Assembly (NCBI GenBank): GCA_017562135.1
Contig: QEYB01001406.1
Location: 62,001 to 126,000, forward strand
Origin: Dipylidium caninum
Lineage: Eukaryota; Platyhelminthes; Cestoda; Cyclophyllidea; Dipylidiidae
Direction of reading: 5' to 3'
DNA: 64,000 nt
The notes under the pieces were generated by a model. The model made no database searches, had not been told where the DNA came from, and saw only the letters and a list, made by a program, of their open reading frames with translations. Numbering within the stretch: position 1 is the first letter of the stretch; each line of letters begins with the position of its first letter. This document shows, piece by piece, positions 11,601-25,848 of this stretch. A program made the translations under genes and the position numbers.

Positions 11601-14600
11601 TGAGGCGAACTTCGCAAGTCCTCAGCCGAGGCGACTTTCACACTGGCATGGCGACAGCCTGTGTAAGTTCCTCTAACCTAACCAAACATTCCAACTGAGC
11701 CGGAGAAGACTTCGAGTTGGTCTCGACTCAAGTCCATTTTAGGCGAATGTCGGAGGAGGTGGCTCGCACCAACACCCGGCCGAGGAGTTTTGCGCCCAGC
11801 GCCACCATTTCTCCACCCAATATCACACAAAATTGCGTGACTCGCGTAGGGAAATCGGGCAGTTCCTTTTCGCCGAAGTTGAATTATTCAAAATTTTCAT
11901 TGTTTGTTGTCCAAAAGGCATACACCACCTTTAACCCGCGATAAAATCGTGGAATTCCATGCAACGCCTGGGTACCGTGTGTGTGTGTGCCCGTCTCTGT
12001 GTGCGTGTGACAAGCCAGTGTGAATAATTTACGTTCTCCCATTATGCGTGGTGCTGCGTGTTGGGGTTATATGGTCTGCGCAGCATTTCTCCGACTAGAG
12101 GGAAATCGGTTAATAAAATTAAAAATTGCATCCACCTCGAGTGCAAGTGGGGGAAGGCGATGTGCCTCGAGGAGGTGCCTGCAGTCGCTAAACCGGTCAT
12201 TTGTTTGGACCTGCTTACGTCCCACTGTCAAAGTCGGCTTGATAAATTACCCTCGACACAAAGTGATGCCCGACGAAATGTCACCGAGGGGAATCACTTG
12301 AGCCAAAATGGAGCAGCGCTTTCCACGAAGAGGAGGTGGGGCAGAGCGCAGTGACCCCGAGGGAGGACCAACACTTTTTCCCACGCTCATTACTTTTACC
12401 AGTGGAGATTCAACTTCTTCCCCCTCCTTCTGCGCATCCTTCTCTCACCCCCCGGCTTGCATCCGCTTCCCCTTACTACCGTCGGCCATTGGACGAAAAT
12501 ATACCAGCCTCAGAGGTAAACAATTCCTCGAGTTCACCTTGTACCCGCCACCCCCCGGCTCTCCGCTCCCCGCCCCCAGCGTTTTACTGGGATTAAGTTA
12601 CGTCCGCCAAAGAGACTCGATCTCTTGTGCCTTTTTTCAGCGGTACCAAGGCGACCTTTCTGCCAGTTGTTGAGGAATTCCGCCGGGGCGAAGGGAGGAT
12701 AATCTCACTTCGGAAATGGTTTACCTGACTCCTTGTAGAGGAACATGGAGGGGAAAGTTTATTCTTCTGGTAGGCACAGGTCGACTCCTCATTTTGCCGC
12801 CACTCGTTGTGCGACCTCAAAGCAACTGGGAGGTAACAAGTTAAACCGCATTTTGTGGAAACGGCTTCCCTCTCCAACGGTAACCGCCAAGTGGACTGGA
12901 ATGCTTCTACTGAGGCGTCGGGAAAGCAAAACGAACACCAGCCCGGAGGCGAGAGGAGGGCGTCAGGCTTCCCACTCGGTCAGCGTCAGGGCTTTGTAGC
13001 CAAGACAACCGGTCCTGAGGCCTGGGGGAGTCGGACGGATACGGGAGGAAGCGGAACTCTAACTAATTGCCTTTGCAGGTGTACCATCTGCAGACTTGTT
13101 TATTTACTAAGCGGAGAGGCGAGTGCAGACCGCTGGGCTGTGGGAAGGCGGTTGACAACGGAGGAGCCCAAGTGGCTCTCTGTGACAGCGGCCAGTTCGT
13201 TCTCGCCTCCGCTTCCTTTGGGAGAACTTGAGGAGCCTCGGCTTCAGACCCACTGGCCTTCCACCTCCGTACAGTAGACATTTTCGCACAGACGCGTGAG
13301 GAGAACGGAACCATTCTCGACAACCGGGGTAATTTGGGGGCATTTCTACGTGCGGAAGTTGTTTGCAGCCACCTTCCAAATTCTTTTCAATTGTCCGTAA
13401 TTCGCACAAGTCTTTGGGGCGCCCTTCTTCCCCTTAAGGCTCACCTGCGCTCCTTCACAAAGACTTCACCCCTTTTCTGCGGACGCATTCGCAGAGACTA
13501 TAAGAGAGGACTACTGACAAGGCCCCATCGACACCCTTTTGTAAGCAGTCCGTAGAGACGAAGGTCTGGCCAGAGCCCTCCGACTTATCCACGCCGCCGC
13601 AGCTAGTCAATTTGGCGCAACTCTTCAGCATTGTCTTCCTATTTGCCCCCGTTCTGGTGCTTGTTGGCTTCTGTTGCAAGCAGACTCAGAAAGACGCCAT
13701 GAAGATGGTGTTAATTAAGTCGGAGGCCGCTGCGCGTGTTAAAGGGAAGCTTCACAACAGTATCGTGGGATCGCCTCCACTTTTTGAGCCTCCGTGGGGA
13801 TTTGCGAGCGAGGGATCGTTTATGGGAGACAATTAGGCTTACTTAACCGCCTCCAGCATTTAGTGGCCATATGTCTGTTAAAAAACGACCACCTCTGTCC
13901 TCCTCTGACGCCACACCAACTTTGTGGGAGGGGCGGCGAGGGAATTGGCCGCTTGATAACCCCTTCTCAATTTTCATCTCCCCCCGGCGCAGTCAGGAGC
14001 TCCGGCAACAGCGGTGGCGATGGCGGAGGTGGTTGCCATTAAAGTGAGTGCCATATGTTCTCCCCGTGCTTGTATGTGTGTGTCTGTATGCATTTGAGTG
14101 AGGGACCTCGCAGGTTATTGTGCGGCAGAAGGCCCGTGACGCCTGTGTAAATAGCCAGGGCAAACAGTTGGCCTAAAGAGGAGGAGAAATAGCGGAGGTA
14201 GGGGGAAGAGTACACAAAACCCTCATCCTCAAAAGGGTTGCCCTGCCACGGTATTAGTTGAAACGCCGATTTGGGAGATGCGGAAGCGTGTGGGGCAGGC
14301 AAAGCGCATGCCCGTAAGCACCAGATGCCAAATGGGATCGGGCGAATTCACATGCTTCCCGCGGCTTCAGAGTCTCCAACAAACGCGCCCAAGAGCTTCC
14401 CGTCAGGGGGTGGGCAAGTGCAGACACGGTGATTCTTACGAAACCGCCCAGTGTCAGTAATAACTGCTCGGTTGGGGAAGGCCGCATTTTGCGAATGACG
14501 CGCTCTCTTCCCACCAGACTCGATTTCTACAGCACACCGGTTACCTCGTATTGGTGGTCCGCCCATCTGCTTTCCTCCCTCACTGAGTCGTTTGGCTCCA

Positions 14601-16299
14601 ATTCAAGGCGGAAAGGAGAATCAGCCCACGACCCAGAGGCGCCGCGAGAGTGCGGGGGTCGCGGGCGATGGATCTGCTAGGGAGACGTGGAAGGTGCCGC
14701 CTCCCAGGGGCTCGCTGTTGTCCCTAGGACGGTCGGGATCAGACGCGCCCGCGAGGTGCAACCCCGGACCCCCTTACTCGGCCCTTATAAGTAGTTGAGG
14801 AAGTTCGCGGCCGATTATCGCTGAACTTCAACCGCCGCCGGAGAGGCTCCTTAGCTGCATAGGATTCCACAAAAATTAGCCATCTTGGGCAGTAAAATTG
14901 CGCCAACTCTGTCACGTGGCGACAATTGTGGTCTTCTTCCCCGGGAAGAAGGAAAAATTGTGTGCAATGGACAATGGAGGCGTTCCAAAAGGAGAAAAAA
15001 AGTAACGACGCCACGCTCCTACACTACCTTTCATTTTTCTACCATGAATTGAATGTACCGACTGGAATTTTTGCTATATAAAAGGCAAGCAAAACTACAG
15101 TAAATGTTTCCCTTTTGCCTTGCCAATGTCAAAACTGCTGAAGTACAAAAATGACAAAGTGAGTGGAAACTGGTGGGATCGTCGGCGTTTGACCGAATGA
15201 GTTTGGCGGACACCAGGTTTTGACTGGAACCTCGAAACAATGAAAATGTGGCACTTCGGCCAGGCGTAAAAGGTGCTCGCAGTACGTGGCCACTTTTGGG
15301 TTGACGCGTTAAGGATGGCTGACGGCGGCGGCAGGATTGGCCTCGGATGTCTTGTGTGCTCTCGTGGACCCACGTCGCCAACGCGGCGCTAGGGTAATTT
15401 GATCGTGTTTTCCAGCGTGTGCTCGCGAAACACGACCCACCGCATTTACCCAATCATCCACGCACGCATTCTCACACTCTCTCAATCACCCTCACACCTC
15501 CGAGGCGGCAGAGGTGCCGCCGGACCCTGCCGAGCCGCAAATTTCCATGGAAGAGTTGCCTCACCAACTCTCCACGACGTAGGAGTTCGCAATGCTTTCA
15601 GCGAATCGGTGACCACCAACATGAAGGCAAGAGTTGCCGCACCTGCAGAGGTGCAACGACAGCCCTTCATGTTGTCTATGAGGACTCGCACTCGATCCTT
15701 TTCTCCATACAGTGTCTTTCCAGTGTGGAAAGGCGGGCTCTCCTCGCCCATTTTGGTCATATTCAAAACCACTTCTACACACACGAGGCAACCCTAATTA
15801 GGGCTTCTGAAGAGGCTCCCTCCAAGCGGAGCTCGATTTTTTGCTCCACGCCCGAGACGAATTAATAACTGCGTCGATGTTGTCACTTGGTCGAAGTTCG
15901 TGTCCACCCCAAAAAACCCCATTCCTTTGGAGCTGATGGAAGCTTGATGACGTCCGATTCCAACGTCGGGGCCTAAATGAGGAAACGTTAACATGGAATA
16001 AGTGGTTAGTTTAGGCGAAGCTCAGGTTGGTGTTGATTTCCCTCACTGCTCGGAAGAGAGCAGACGCTGAAAGCACACAAACTTGGTGGAACAGAGACCA
16101 CACGACATGAAATTTGACCCTGTTAGCCGCCTGTAACTTAACAACAAATGTCCGGCCTAACTGATAAATCGGCGATCTGTTCGACTTCCACACGCTCTAC
16201 TCATGCCACATTGTCAGTCGTGAGGGGCTGTCAAGTGTTATTCGCCTTCCTAATCACCTCTTTTACACCTTCAGAGAGTCGCAATTTCACACTTTACGC

Positions 16300-16325
16300 G
16301 TCGATAACTCGAGTCGATAACTCGA
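16300..16325 (+). repeat. 13-bp tandem duplication
   Basis: GTCGATAACTCGA is repeated twice without spacer. Its function is unknown. Confidence 0.9.
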
Positions 16326-17929
16326 GGACTATCTCGGTAGTGAAGATCCCAGGCGAGAGGGGACTTGACCTCCGTGGTGCCTCCCTCCAAAGCAGGAGCA
16401 TTATGGGAAACAGGCGTTCCGTGTTGGAACAACTGAGGTTGATGTGTGGCCATTATGGGGGCCGTAGGAGGGAATGGAGGATGCAGACAGGACGACGTCT
16501 CCTAATCGCCGCTTTGATTAATTCGCCAACTTTGGTCCTCCCTGCCACTTAATTGGCTTTGAAGTGAGCGTTAATCATGGCCAGAGGAAATTAATGGCCC
16601 GAGTAAGATTTCGTGGTAAACAATTGTATATCTTCACGCCTCTCCCCGAAAAAGGTGCATCACTCAATGCGAGCTCGGTGGCGAAGCAGCTGTCGCCGTG
16701 GCGGGTGGGGATAAATTCGTTAATTTACACCTCACAGGGGGCCCAAACAGCTGAGTTCTCCCGCCCTCTGCTCCGCGATGCCGCCGCAGCTGTTCGCGTG
16801 TCGCGTGTGTGCGTCCGTCCACCGTCCGGCCGTGCGTCCGCTCCTTCCCTACGCCCGACTCCCAGAGTGCCTGCCTATGTGTGTGTGTGTGTGTGTTTGT
16901 GTGTGTATAATATGCGGCCACAGATCACTTCAATGCGCACTGAGACACCAGACTTGTGGAGCGCCGAGGCGTCCACCTCCGAGCCCACGTGGGTTCGGAG
17001 GCGTCAGAGTGGACGAGAGGGGATGGCCGGGCGCCGGCGTGACGCGGAGCGGAGCAGAGTCAGGGAGATCCTTAACCAAGCCTCAATTCAATTACTGTGG
17101 TCGATTGAAGTGGTGCGCCAATTTTATTGTGTGTGTGACGAGGAAATGGGAAAAAAATGCACATAGCTTGATTAATGTGAGAAATCGCTTCAGGTTTGGA
17201 AAAAGTGTGCTGGCAAGGTAGTGTGGCACGCCCCAAAACGGAGACCCTGGGATTCCCGTTCTGCCCCAAATCGCCCTACCGAGACGGGAAATCGGCGTCA
17301 CATGTGAGCGGGAAAGCGGCCCAGCAAACGCGCTCGGGACACGAATTCCCAAATGTCCAACGAAGGCCCCTTTTTTTCCCTCCCCATTAGTATAATCGCT
17401 TTATTTGCCCGAGAGGGCATATTTCACATAATACATGAGGAGGACAATTATCTCTTGCGGGTTCGGACAACAGACAGACAGGCAGACTGGCGGAGAGACG
17501 AGATTTATGTCCACGATTTCAGCTCAGTCTCTGTAATGACCATATGCCGATTTAATTGGGATTAGAGGAAGGCAAAGAAACGCGTCGGTGATGCGGACAT
17601 GCTTCCATGCGACTGCAAGAGATTCCACCTCGAAAGGTGACGATTGCAAAGTTCAGCTTGTGCTAAAGCGGGGGAAAAGAAGCCACTCGAATACATTAAA
17701 AATCGCCATGAGGCAACGACTTCAGCCTATTGTTACTTGTCGGGCTGAATCAGTACCGCCTTTTCAGCCTCCAAGGCGATCCGACACGGAATTGGCGAGG
17801 CTGATCGCACGCGGTGGTGGGAGTGTCTTCCTCCCCATGTTGACAGTTGTTGCATTCTCCGCCTCCCCTTTTAACAACTTTCTGCCCAATCTTTTGGTGA
17901 GACAACATCAAAATAAACTAGCGCTGACA

Positions 17930-18324
17930 AATTCGTATGATGAATGCTTTGTTTAGCAGTGATTTGGGTTAATTCAAATGGCGAAAGGCCTCCGATCATT
18001 AAAGTGTGAATAAAAACCGGCGTCTACCGTCGAAAGTTCGCGGAGGGGGCTGGACGACTGCTGTAAACTACAAAAGAGGCGCCTTCTGGGCTAGACATTT
18101 GCCATTTAAGGTGGATATCCTCTGCTAACATGGTAATCGTGATCAAAGTGAAGAAAAAACAAACAACATTTGCACAATTTCTGGTATACACTTGCATTTA
18201 TCATGCATAACTGGTGCTTTGAGAATTGTGAGGGGAGATTATTAATGTTTCTGAGGCAAAAACACAATTCTTTGAAGTGCTACACCTCTGGTGTAAAATA
18301 AACCCTTACAGTTGTTAATGCGGC
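17930..18324 (+). other. AT-rich island in the GC-rich interval
   Basis: About 390 bases clearly richer in A and T than either side, containing TAAT, TAAA and CAAATGG-type words but no coding region or repeat. It ends abruptly at a G-rich block. Confidence 0.5.
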
Positions 18325-18430
18325 TCACCTACCCGGTCGGTGGGGGCGCCGGGGGCGCGCCCGGGGGGGCTGGACTGGGCTGGCCTGAGGGAAGGGGGGG
18401 GGGGGGAGGGGCGGAGGAAGGGGGGCTTTG
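18325..18430 (+). repeat. G-rich low-complexity block with a G13 run
   Basis: The + strand carries many G-runs, including G7 near 18363-18369 and G13 at 18394-18406. By base content, several combinations of four G-runs could form a G-quadruplex. Long homopolymers like this also invite assembly error. Confidence 0.8.
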
Positions 18431-19503
18431 AGGCTGTTTCATCCTGTCGTAGTCCCCTTCTCCTTTTTACGCCCAGTTCAAAAGTAGATTAGAAAATTCT
18501 CGGATTTATACGCGTCCGTGCAGTCAGGATTGGCTGTACCATATCCTGTCCAGCCCCTCGTGTCTTCCTCCCCTCAAATGAAAAAAGGACGGAGCCTAAA
18601 GCGGAATACCTGACAGATGGAAAGTGGCTCAGGGGGCTTGTGAGTATTTTCGGACGGGTGTGATCTCCAATTCTACATACGTGGCCGCCGATTTTCAGGC
18701 CTCTGGGCGCCATGCCCAGGTGACCCTGCAGCTTGTACAATCGTTGGATTTCTGCCTACCCCGACAGCATATCAGCGGCTTTCTCGGAGCTCTCTAGGTG
18801 AAATTTACTTTTCTTCCCTCCTCCTGGCCTAGTGACAACAGGAGACATTCAAAACGTTGCACATGGAATTGTTAGTTGAACCCCATGGAGGAGAAGCTCC
18901 TTCATAATCGGCAACTAATGCCATCTCAGACTCCTACGTGAGATTCGTCAAATATTTTCCCTTCACATTCCCTTTAAATGATATTAAATTACAAAGAAGT
19001 AGGTGATTCACTAGTGGCCGGGAATGATGAACTTTTGATACCGAGGACGTTTTCGTTATTAGAAGAAGCCATGGGCACCGACAGGACAAGAGGGAAAGAC
19101 TAACGGGGCCTCTTTAGTGTCGGCAAACTGCGGCTCGTATCGCTTCATTCATGGTTAAAGGGGACGTATAGAATCGCTGCAACTTATCTTCTATGCTTTA
19201 GCTGCCTCTGAAATCAGTGGATCTGGTGTTCCGCACGAAGGAGTGGGTGAATATGCTTTTAAAAAAAAAGATTTCCAGTGCGCCAACAGAATGCCGTAAA
19301 AATGCATAAATGTCATTTGGGATTATGTAGACACACACACACACACACATACACACACAAACCCGCCTACTCAACAGGCCGATGCCGCCGATGGGCTGGG
19401 GATGGCGACCACGCAGCTCGATGTCATTCTGTCCCTCCATTACAGTTTGTTCATTGCAGTGGCCGGGGCAGGCGAATATACGTACGCGTATGTGTGGGTG
19501 TGT

Positions 19504-19526
19504 GGGAGGGAGGGAGGGAGGGAGGG
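19504..19526 (+). repeat. (GGGA)n tract
   Basis: GGGA repeated without interruption, followed by a degenerate G-rich tail to about 19585. Confidence 0.95.
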
Positions 19527-20789
19527 CGAGCGGGCGGGCAGACGGGCGGGAGAACGGGAGGAAACGGGAGGAAACGGGGAAGGGTGGTTGGGTGCCTATG
19601 CGGCGCATGTTACACAGCAAAAGCCTGCCTCGCTGACGGTCGCCCTCCTCGGCCATTACCAGGCCGCCAAGGCGAGGTGGAGCGAGATAATAGGAGTATC
19701 TCTGCATGGTGGGGCAGATGAGGGCCGAGGGGGCAGCGGAGGGTCGAGGGGAGGGTGAAGGGTGGAGGGTGGAGGGGCTGGAGAGGGGACAGGAAACGAG
19801 ACTGTCTTCTCAAATGGCAGTTCATGCACAAAGCAGCTGCTAAACAAATAAATGCCTATCATGGACCACTAACCAAGGACTTTTTATGGCCACTTTAGGA
19901 GGCTGAAGGGAGGGCAAGGTAGGCAAAGGGAAAGCTACTGTTGCAAGCATTTGAGTGCGTGAGAAATCTCGTGTAGGGGCCGCCTCCTGTAAGACCTGAT
20001 GAACACACGCAAATGTGGCCGCGGGTGGAGGTACTCAAAGCAGCAAAAGTAATGTCGCGTATTTACGATGACTGTCGTGAGTTGCAGGTGGAAAGTGCCT
20101 CGTTCTTAAGCGTGGTTCTAAGTATATACAGGCGAGCGGACGCAACTCACGCAAATGCGCCCTCGGACGCCACTCTGCAGGCGCCTGCCGAAAGTTTGTC
20201 CGGGAATGATTGTCCGCGTGACATCTGGAAGTGAAGTCAACTGACCTTCACTTTGGCCTTAGCACGCAGTCCAAACGACCATCGAAGTGGACCACGCCTG
20301 ACTGCCGGAAACGCGGGTGGCGGTTGTAGAGCAGGTCATGGGAGAAGTGCGCCTAAGGGAGAACCCATTTGAAGAAGGGGAGGACCGCGGTCAGGGCGGG
20401 ACTGAAAAGACAGTTGGCGGGAGTTTTAAGTAGACTCAACTCGCTAAAGCAAAATGTGTCGGCAAGGAGAGTTCCGAAAAGCTGCCACCCACGAATCTCC
20501 GGCGCAGTGCTGGTGACGGGTTCGCGAACTGTGCCAGCCGACGAATGTTGCCCACGGGGGATGAGTCCACCACCTCGCCATGTGCCCATTTAATTGGGAT
20601 ATCCGAGACCCCCACGACGGCCTAATGCACAGCTAGTTGAGTCGCAAGTGGAGGTGAGTTAGTGGACAAATTTGGGGACTGCATCAACTGAAAGTGGGCC
20701 TTCTCGTCGGGTGCATTTGGCGGTGCGGGGGCCGCCCCGCCACGGCATTTGACAAGTGGGGTGAGATTGGGATCACTAAGTGGACGCAA

Positions 20790-20920
20790 CTTTTCCCACC
20801 TCTCACCTCTCACCTCACCTCTCCTCTCCTCTCGTCTCCTCCTCTCTCACGCTCTCGGGCTCCCACATCTCTCCCTTCCCCTCCCCTCCACTCCCTCCCT
20901 CACAAGCCGTCCCCTCCGCC
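20790..20920 (+). repeat. Polypyrimidine (CT-rich) tract
   Basis: About 130 bases that are almost entirely C and T on the + strand, with repeated CTCACCTC and CTCTC units. It has triplex-forming potential and no coding support. Confidence 0.85.
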
Positions 20921-23900
20921 CTCGGACGTCCGAATGAAGTGCTGTCAATGACACGCAGCACATGTGGCCTCTCAACGTCGATCGGGCGCGTATGCTTGGT
21001 CCGCCTCTCCTCACCCCGCCTTCATCTTTCAACGTGCAGCGTGGTGCGGACGGGGACGGGGACGGGGACGCGGCCGCCGACTATGCGTCGTTAAGAGGGC
21101 CACCAAAAGTGTCATCTCCCAAATCAGTAGTTTCAATCGCACTTTCGGGTAACTGTCTAATGGCGAAAAGCTCGAAAATTCCATCTCCCCACGGGCCACG
21201 CTCTCCCTCCTTACCATCGCGGAGGAGTTCATGTCTCCGCGACATCTCGAGTCTCTGGATGACTGAGGGAAAGAAAGGCGCCACTTGTTGGCCTTACCGA
21301 GAAGTACAGCCAGATAACGTTGAAAGTAGACACCTAATGAGTATGCGACGAAATTTTTATCACTAAATGATTTGTAAAAGTGCATAAATTTGGATTTGTG
21401 GCACATCCCGACAAACATGTTTTTAATTCGCCGCTTTCCTAGGCATAATTAAGGCTGCATGTGAGGTAGACGAGATCTTGCCCTCGCCGATGCCATCCTC
21501 CGACCTCATGAGACGACACGCGAAGGTCTGCTTCAACTCGGAGATCGGACAGTTCTCGACCGGTCCCTCTTGATGCATTTTTGTCTCCCACCATCTTTAC
21601 ACGATTCCACACGGCTCAAAAATAGAATTGGAAGGATAATTATCTTCTTCTCCTCGTCCGTCCTCAGCTGCTCCTGTCTGTATCAATCCAGAGCGCGCCA
21701 CATGATGGAGCAGCTTCCGTTGTTGGATGCTGGACCGGATGGAAACAAACTGTGAGCGGAGGCCACCTCATTCCTCCACCACACCGCGATTGCAACGTGG
21801 GCCCCATCCCCAGGCCGGTAATCATTGGCAGGTTGCTCATCCAATGTTTCGGCACTCAAGAGTCCCAATAGACCATGAAGATGGGTACTTTTGCCGAGCC
21901 GTGAGTCCTCTGCTCCCGTCTTCTTCTTCTTCTCCACCGACCGAGCTGCGGTTTGGGGCTTGAAAAGCTGTCCTTAAGTCCAACACTCAGCCTTCGATTC
22001 AGCATATTTCGGTCATGTCATCGTGGTAGAACCAAGTCGAGGCTCGGTTCCCTTGAGCATAAACCTCTCTTGCGGCACATGCCAGCAGTTCTGTGAAGTG
22101 CGCTTGCGACAATGTGGACAGATGACGCTTCTGTCGCGCAGTCTCCAGCCGGCTTCACGAGGCAACGCTGATTAGCCGAGCGCCCGATTGCCAGAGCTTC
22201 TGCCCACGAAATCAGTCGCTGGGAGTCGCTAATCAGCAGCTTAAAATTGGCACCGCGAGGCGATGAAAGGACAGTTTATGCAAGTGTGGTGGAGGAAGAA
22301 GTCATCGTCACGTATTAATTTCTTGCCGCTAATGCTCGCACACACACACACACACCGCGCAACAATGACATTTCGCATAACTTCCAACTGTGGTTCAGCA
22401 GAACCCTGAGGGCTGCACACGAACCAAAAAGAACAATCATCCCAGTAGCTTCGTCCAAATGTCAGAGGCACACAAATACGCAAGCTGCTCCCGCCCCCAT
22501 GGCCCCACTCCGCCCTCGCCCCGGTAACCTTTGTAGTAATTAACCCCAGGACGGGGACTGTGTGGATTGTTAGAGCTTAAATAGAAGCCGCGGGAAAGGT
22601 CGTCCTCGCGGCCGCCTTCGTGTCGCATCGGCGTCCCAGCCGCCCCCGCCGCTGAGGCCTGATGTGTGTATTTTTTAGACCGGGACATAAGATATGGCCA
22701 AAAAAGCCATCACACCCGACTTATGGCACCGTGGGCGAGAGTAGAAGCTAATCGCATTAGTCCCACAGTTGAGCTTCTCCTACGAGGCCCAACTCATTTC
22801 CTCGTCTTCCTCCTCACTCCCCCCTCTCCCCCGCCGGGGTGCTGCACACTTCGCCCATCTCCTCGGCGTCGAGCGAGGAACAGGTGCGCGAGAGGCCCCA
22901 GCAACCGGGCTACTCTGTGCGTTGGCCGGCTGAGTAAGGCGCGTTAAAATGCTCCCTCGGACGCCAAGTACCGAAACGCCAACGTAGACTTGCTGGGGGA
23001 CATAATTCAACTGATCCCACCAGCGTCGGTGATTATGTGCCACTTTTCGGTACCTCCCGGGTATGGTATCCACGATGTCCGTGTGCTCGTGTTAATGTAC
23101 CGTAATGCCGCACTTGCTCTCCCATGGGGGCCTCGGGCACCGCAAAAATGACTGGCCTGCGGGGCCAGGTTAAATTGAGCCTTAGATCGCGGTTATCCAT
23201 AACGTGATAAACGCTAATTTGGCGGAAATTACGATGGTGTGAACGACGATGGCTGTCGCCCCATCCTCATTTCCCCAACGCGTTCAGCACCAGTGGGGAT
23301 CGTTTGGTGGACAGGAATTCTGCAACGTGTGACGCGGAGGCCCCCTCGCCTTCCCTTTTGGCCACTCCTCCAGATTTCTCCGACTTTGTCTGCCGGCAGA
23401 AGACACAAACTGGGAAAAATATACTTCTCTGAATTGGGGCAGGCCGCCAACACTAATGTTCAGACCATCCGTCTCGGCTATATCGCAGCCGCGTTGAATG
23501 GCGTTCTACTTTTAAATTTTCCCATTTCTGGACTTTTGCTGGACTACTCGACCTTTGACCCCGAACGGTCAGTGTATGGGGTTTTCTTCAGAGTGACTAC
23601 TTGGATTTTAAAGCCCCAGGTACACATTTCCCTGTCTCCCTCAGGGCTACTGTCGCGTTCCATCCGAAATCCGTGTCCACTTTTACGAAATTGGTTGCGT
23701 GGGGCTCCATCTTCTCCCCTCGGGAAGTCCCTTTCGTTGGCATCGGTCGTTCCCCAAAAATTACAGCTAAAGAGCGGGATTCGTTGAATCCCCACAAAAT
23801 TTCGTCCTCTCCTTTCCCCTAGTCTCGAGGCGGGGCGAGGGGGATTACGAACACCCTTTCTTCGCCGGGGGAATGGCTTTTATAATAAACGTTTTTCTCA

Positions 23901-25207
23901 CCTTTATTCCGCCTGTAGACTTTTTCACCTGTCTACCAATGACTGTGCCCTCACTCGAATCTCCTTCGCATTTTTGTGTCTGTTTGGCCCAATTCCACTT
24001 TTTAACGACATTAATATACACCTTTTTTATTCATCCTTCTGTAAGTTACTATCACGGCGTGCTTTTTTCCACCGACGGACGGCACGGCGCTCAGGTGAAC
24101 GGACAGAATGTCCGCCAAACCGATAGCATCTGCCAGTGGCGAGACACTTTCCACGACGACGGTGGCATTACGGCGATGTGAGGCCCGCCTCCACCCCATA
24201 ATTTCACCATGGGGGACAAAAGTAAGTCGGATTAAAACGGTCTCCTTCTGTCACTATGGCGACAATCACCTTTAAGCAGATTAAAATCAGGTGCGGCGCG
24301 GTGCGGTAGGGTGAGATGAGAGGGGAGGGCACGTGGGAGAGGAAGGGGACCCGCTAAGTGGTCCGAGCGGACTTCGGCCTCTGTCCATCTCCCGAGCACG
24401 CAATTATGTACTGGCCGGTCGCGAGGAGGCTCGAGTGCAAACCGTTCATCACACACAGACACACACACGTGGGAGACTACATTTTGGAGAGCACAGATGG
24501 GACTCATACGAACGCGTGGGGAAAGGTGAGGAGGACGGGTAGAGAAGATCTCTAAAAGCTCGCGGACTCGGGTATGCCACTCCCGCGGGTGGGGAAGGAC
24601 GCTGCCTTTGTCGCGAGGCGGAACCTCCCTCCCGCTGGGCAGCCAGCGAAAAGAGTCTGGTCCTGTGGGAAGAAGACGCACTATTGGGGTCTGCAAGGTT
24701 GCTAGGCCCGGAGGAAATGAGATTTGCAAGAGTTGCCAGCGCGAGAAATGGGGAGTTTGAATGTTCGCGGTCGCGCACGACAAGACGTTTCCTATCGCGA
24801 GATACCAACATAGAAATCTGACAAAGTGAAGCACCTTTCACCGCTCCCATCGTTTTCCTAGAAGTCATTTCCTTTCCATCCGAAGCCGTCACAGGATCGC
24901 GGGGGGCCGGGGTCTGATCAAGTAGCCTCACACTATCCGCCATGATGTCCGGACCGGAGAGGAGAGCCTCCGCCGGCCAACAGCCTCACACCGAGGTAAG
25001 ACTGGGCATTTGACCGGACGGTGGTAGCGGAGAGATTAGTTCAACGCACCTCAACCGTGAGGTAACAAATTTTCCCGTCGGAAATGGTGCATTATCACCA
25101 GAGGGTGGAGGCTTGGTGATCTAGCCACGGAGCCACCGTCCTCGGGAATTCTCCTTCGCTCACACGCTGCTAAAAATCCCCCGTTTAACTGTAACAGCTG
25201 TCGCGCA

Positions 25208-25239
25208 TTTCCATTCAATTTTTTCCTATTGAATGGAAA
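25208..25239 (+). repeat. Perfect 12-bp hairpin with 8-nt T-rich loop
   Basis: TTTCCATTCAAT (25208-25219) and ATTGAATGGAAA (25228-25239) are exact reverse complements around an 8-base pyrimidine loop. It is too short for a usual microRNA precursor, and the stem does not continue beyond 12 pairs. Confidence 0.9.
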
Positions 25240-25848
25240 AAAGCGTCCTACGAATACACCAAGGAGGCGTTGGGATTAGGCTTGACGTTCCACAAGACAA
25301 CTGCGATAACCGCCCACCCGACTGAGCCATCAACCAACTGCAGAGGGGAAGAGAAGCGCCCTAACCAGCGGAATTGGACACCTCTGGTAGCTGTGTGCCT
25401 AATGCTTTAAGACAAAGTCAGTAAATTAGGTTAAAGTGGTGCTTTGAGATAAAAGTTCAGAGAGGCGGGGACGGGGGCGGGGGCGAGGGGGAGCCCAGGA
25501 GAACACACGAATCTGGCTTCTGCGATGCCTCTTTTTTGCCCCATCCCCGCTTGTTTGCGTACCTTGTCGACGAGATGGAATGCGCCCCGGACATTGTTGT
25601 TCCCACTCCTCTTTTTTTCCAAGTTAATGTGCCTCTGATAAATTCATCTCCACCATCACTTCTATTAGCACATGTGCACAACAGGGGCGCGTGCGAGACG
25701 GGAAAGCCTCGCCCTGTCCGTTCCCCACGAGGGGACAGAGGAGGCAAACACACGCGGAGTTGTTTCGCCCTCCCCTCGAACTGAATGCCCTCCACGAAAT
25801 GACCTGCTTGCGAGGATGTGCACATAATAACTCCTGAGAGGAAGAGGA

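Larger units (their letters stand above)
6661..17929 (+). other. GC-rich gene-free interval, first part
   Basis: From about 6.7 kb the sequence becomes GC-rich and CpG-containing. Several open stretches of 60-200 codons occur on both strands, but none shows a known domain, a coherent set of splice sites or a protein-like composition, and they overlap each other in many frames. I treat them as chance. Supported content is microsatellites, a possible inverted-repeat element at 7312-7441, and a 13-bp tandem repeat at 16300-16325. No tRNA, rRNA or known small-RNA gene was seen. Confidence 0.6.

Noticed and set aside
20204..20216. TGATTGTCC, the start of miR-219
   Set aside because: The match ends after nine bases and no hairpin is present.
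23239..23787. 182-codon open stretch on the + strand
   Set aside because: No homology recognised, and two antisense frames are open over the same bases.
24232..24834. 200-codon open stretch on the - strand
   Set aside because: No recognisable motif. GC-rich sequence makes stop codons rare, and an overlapping 164-codon frame is equally open.
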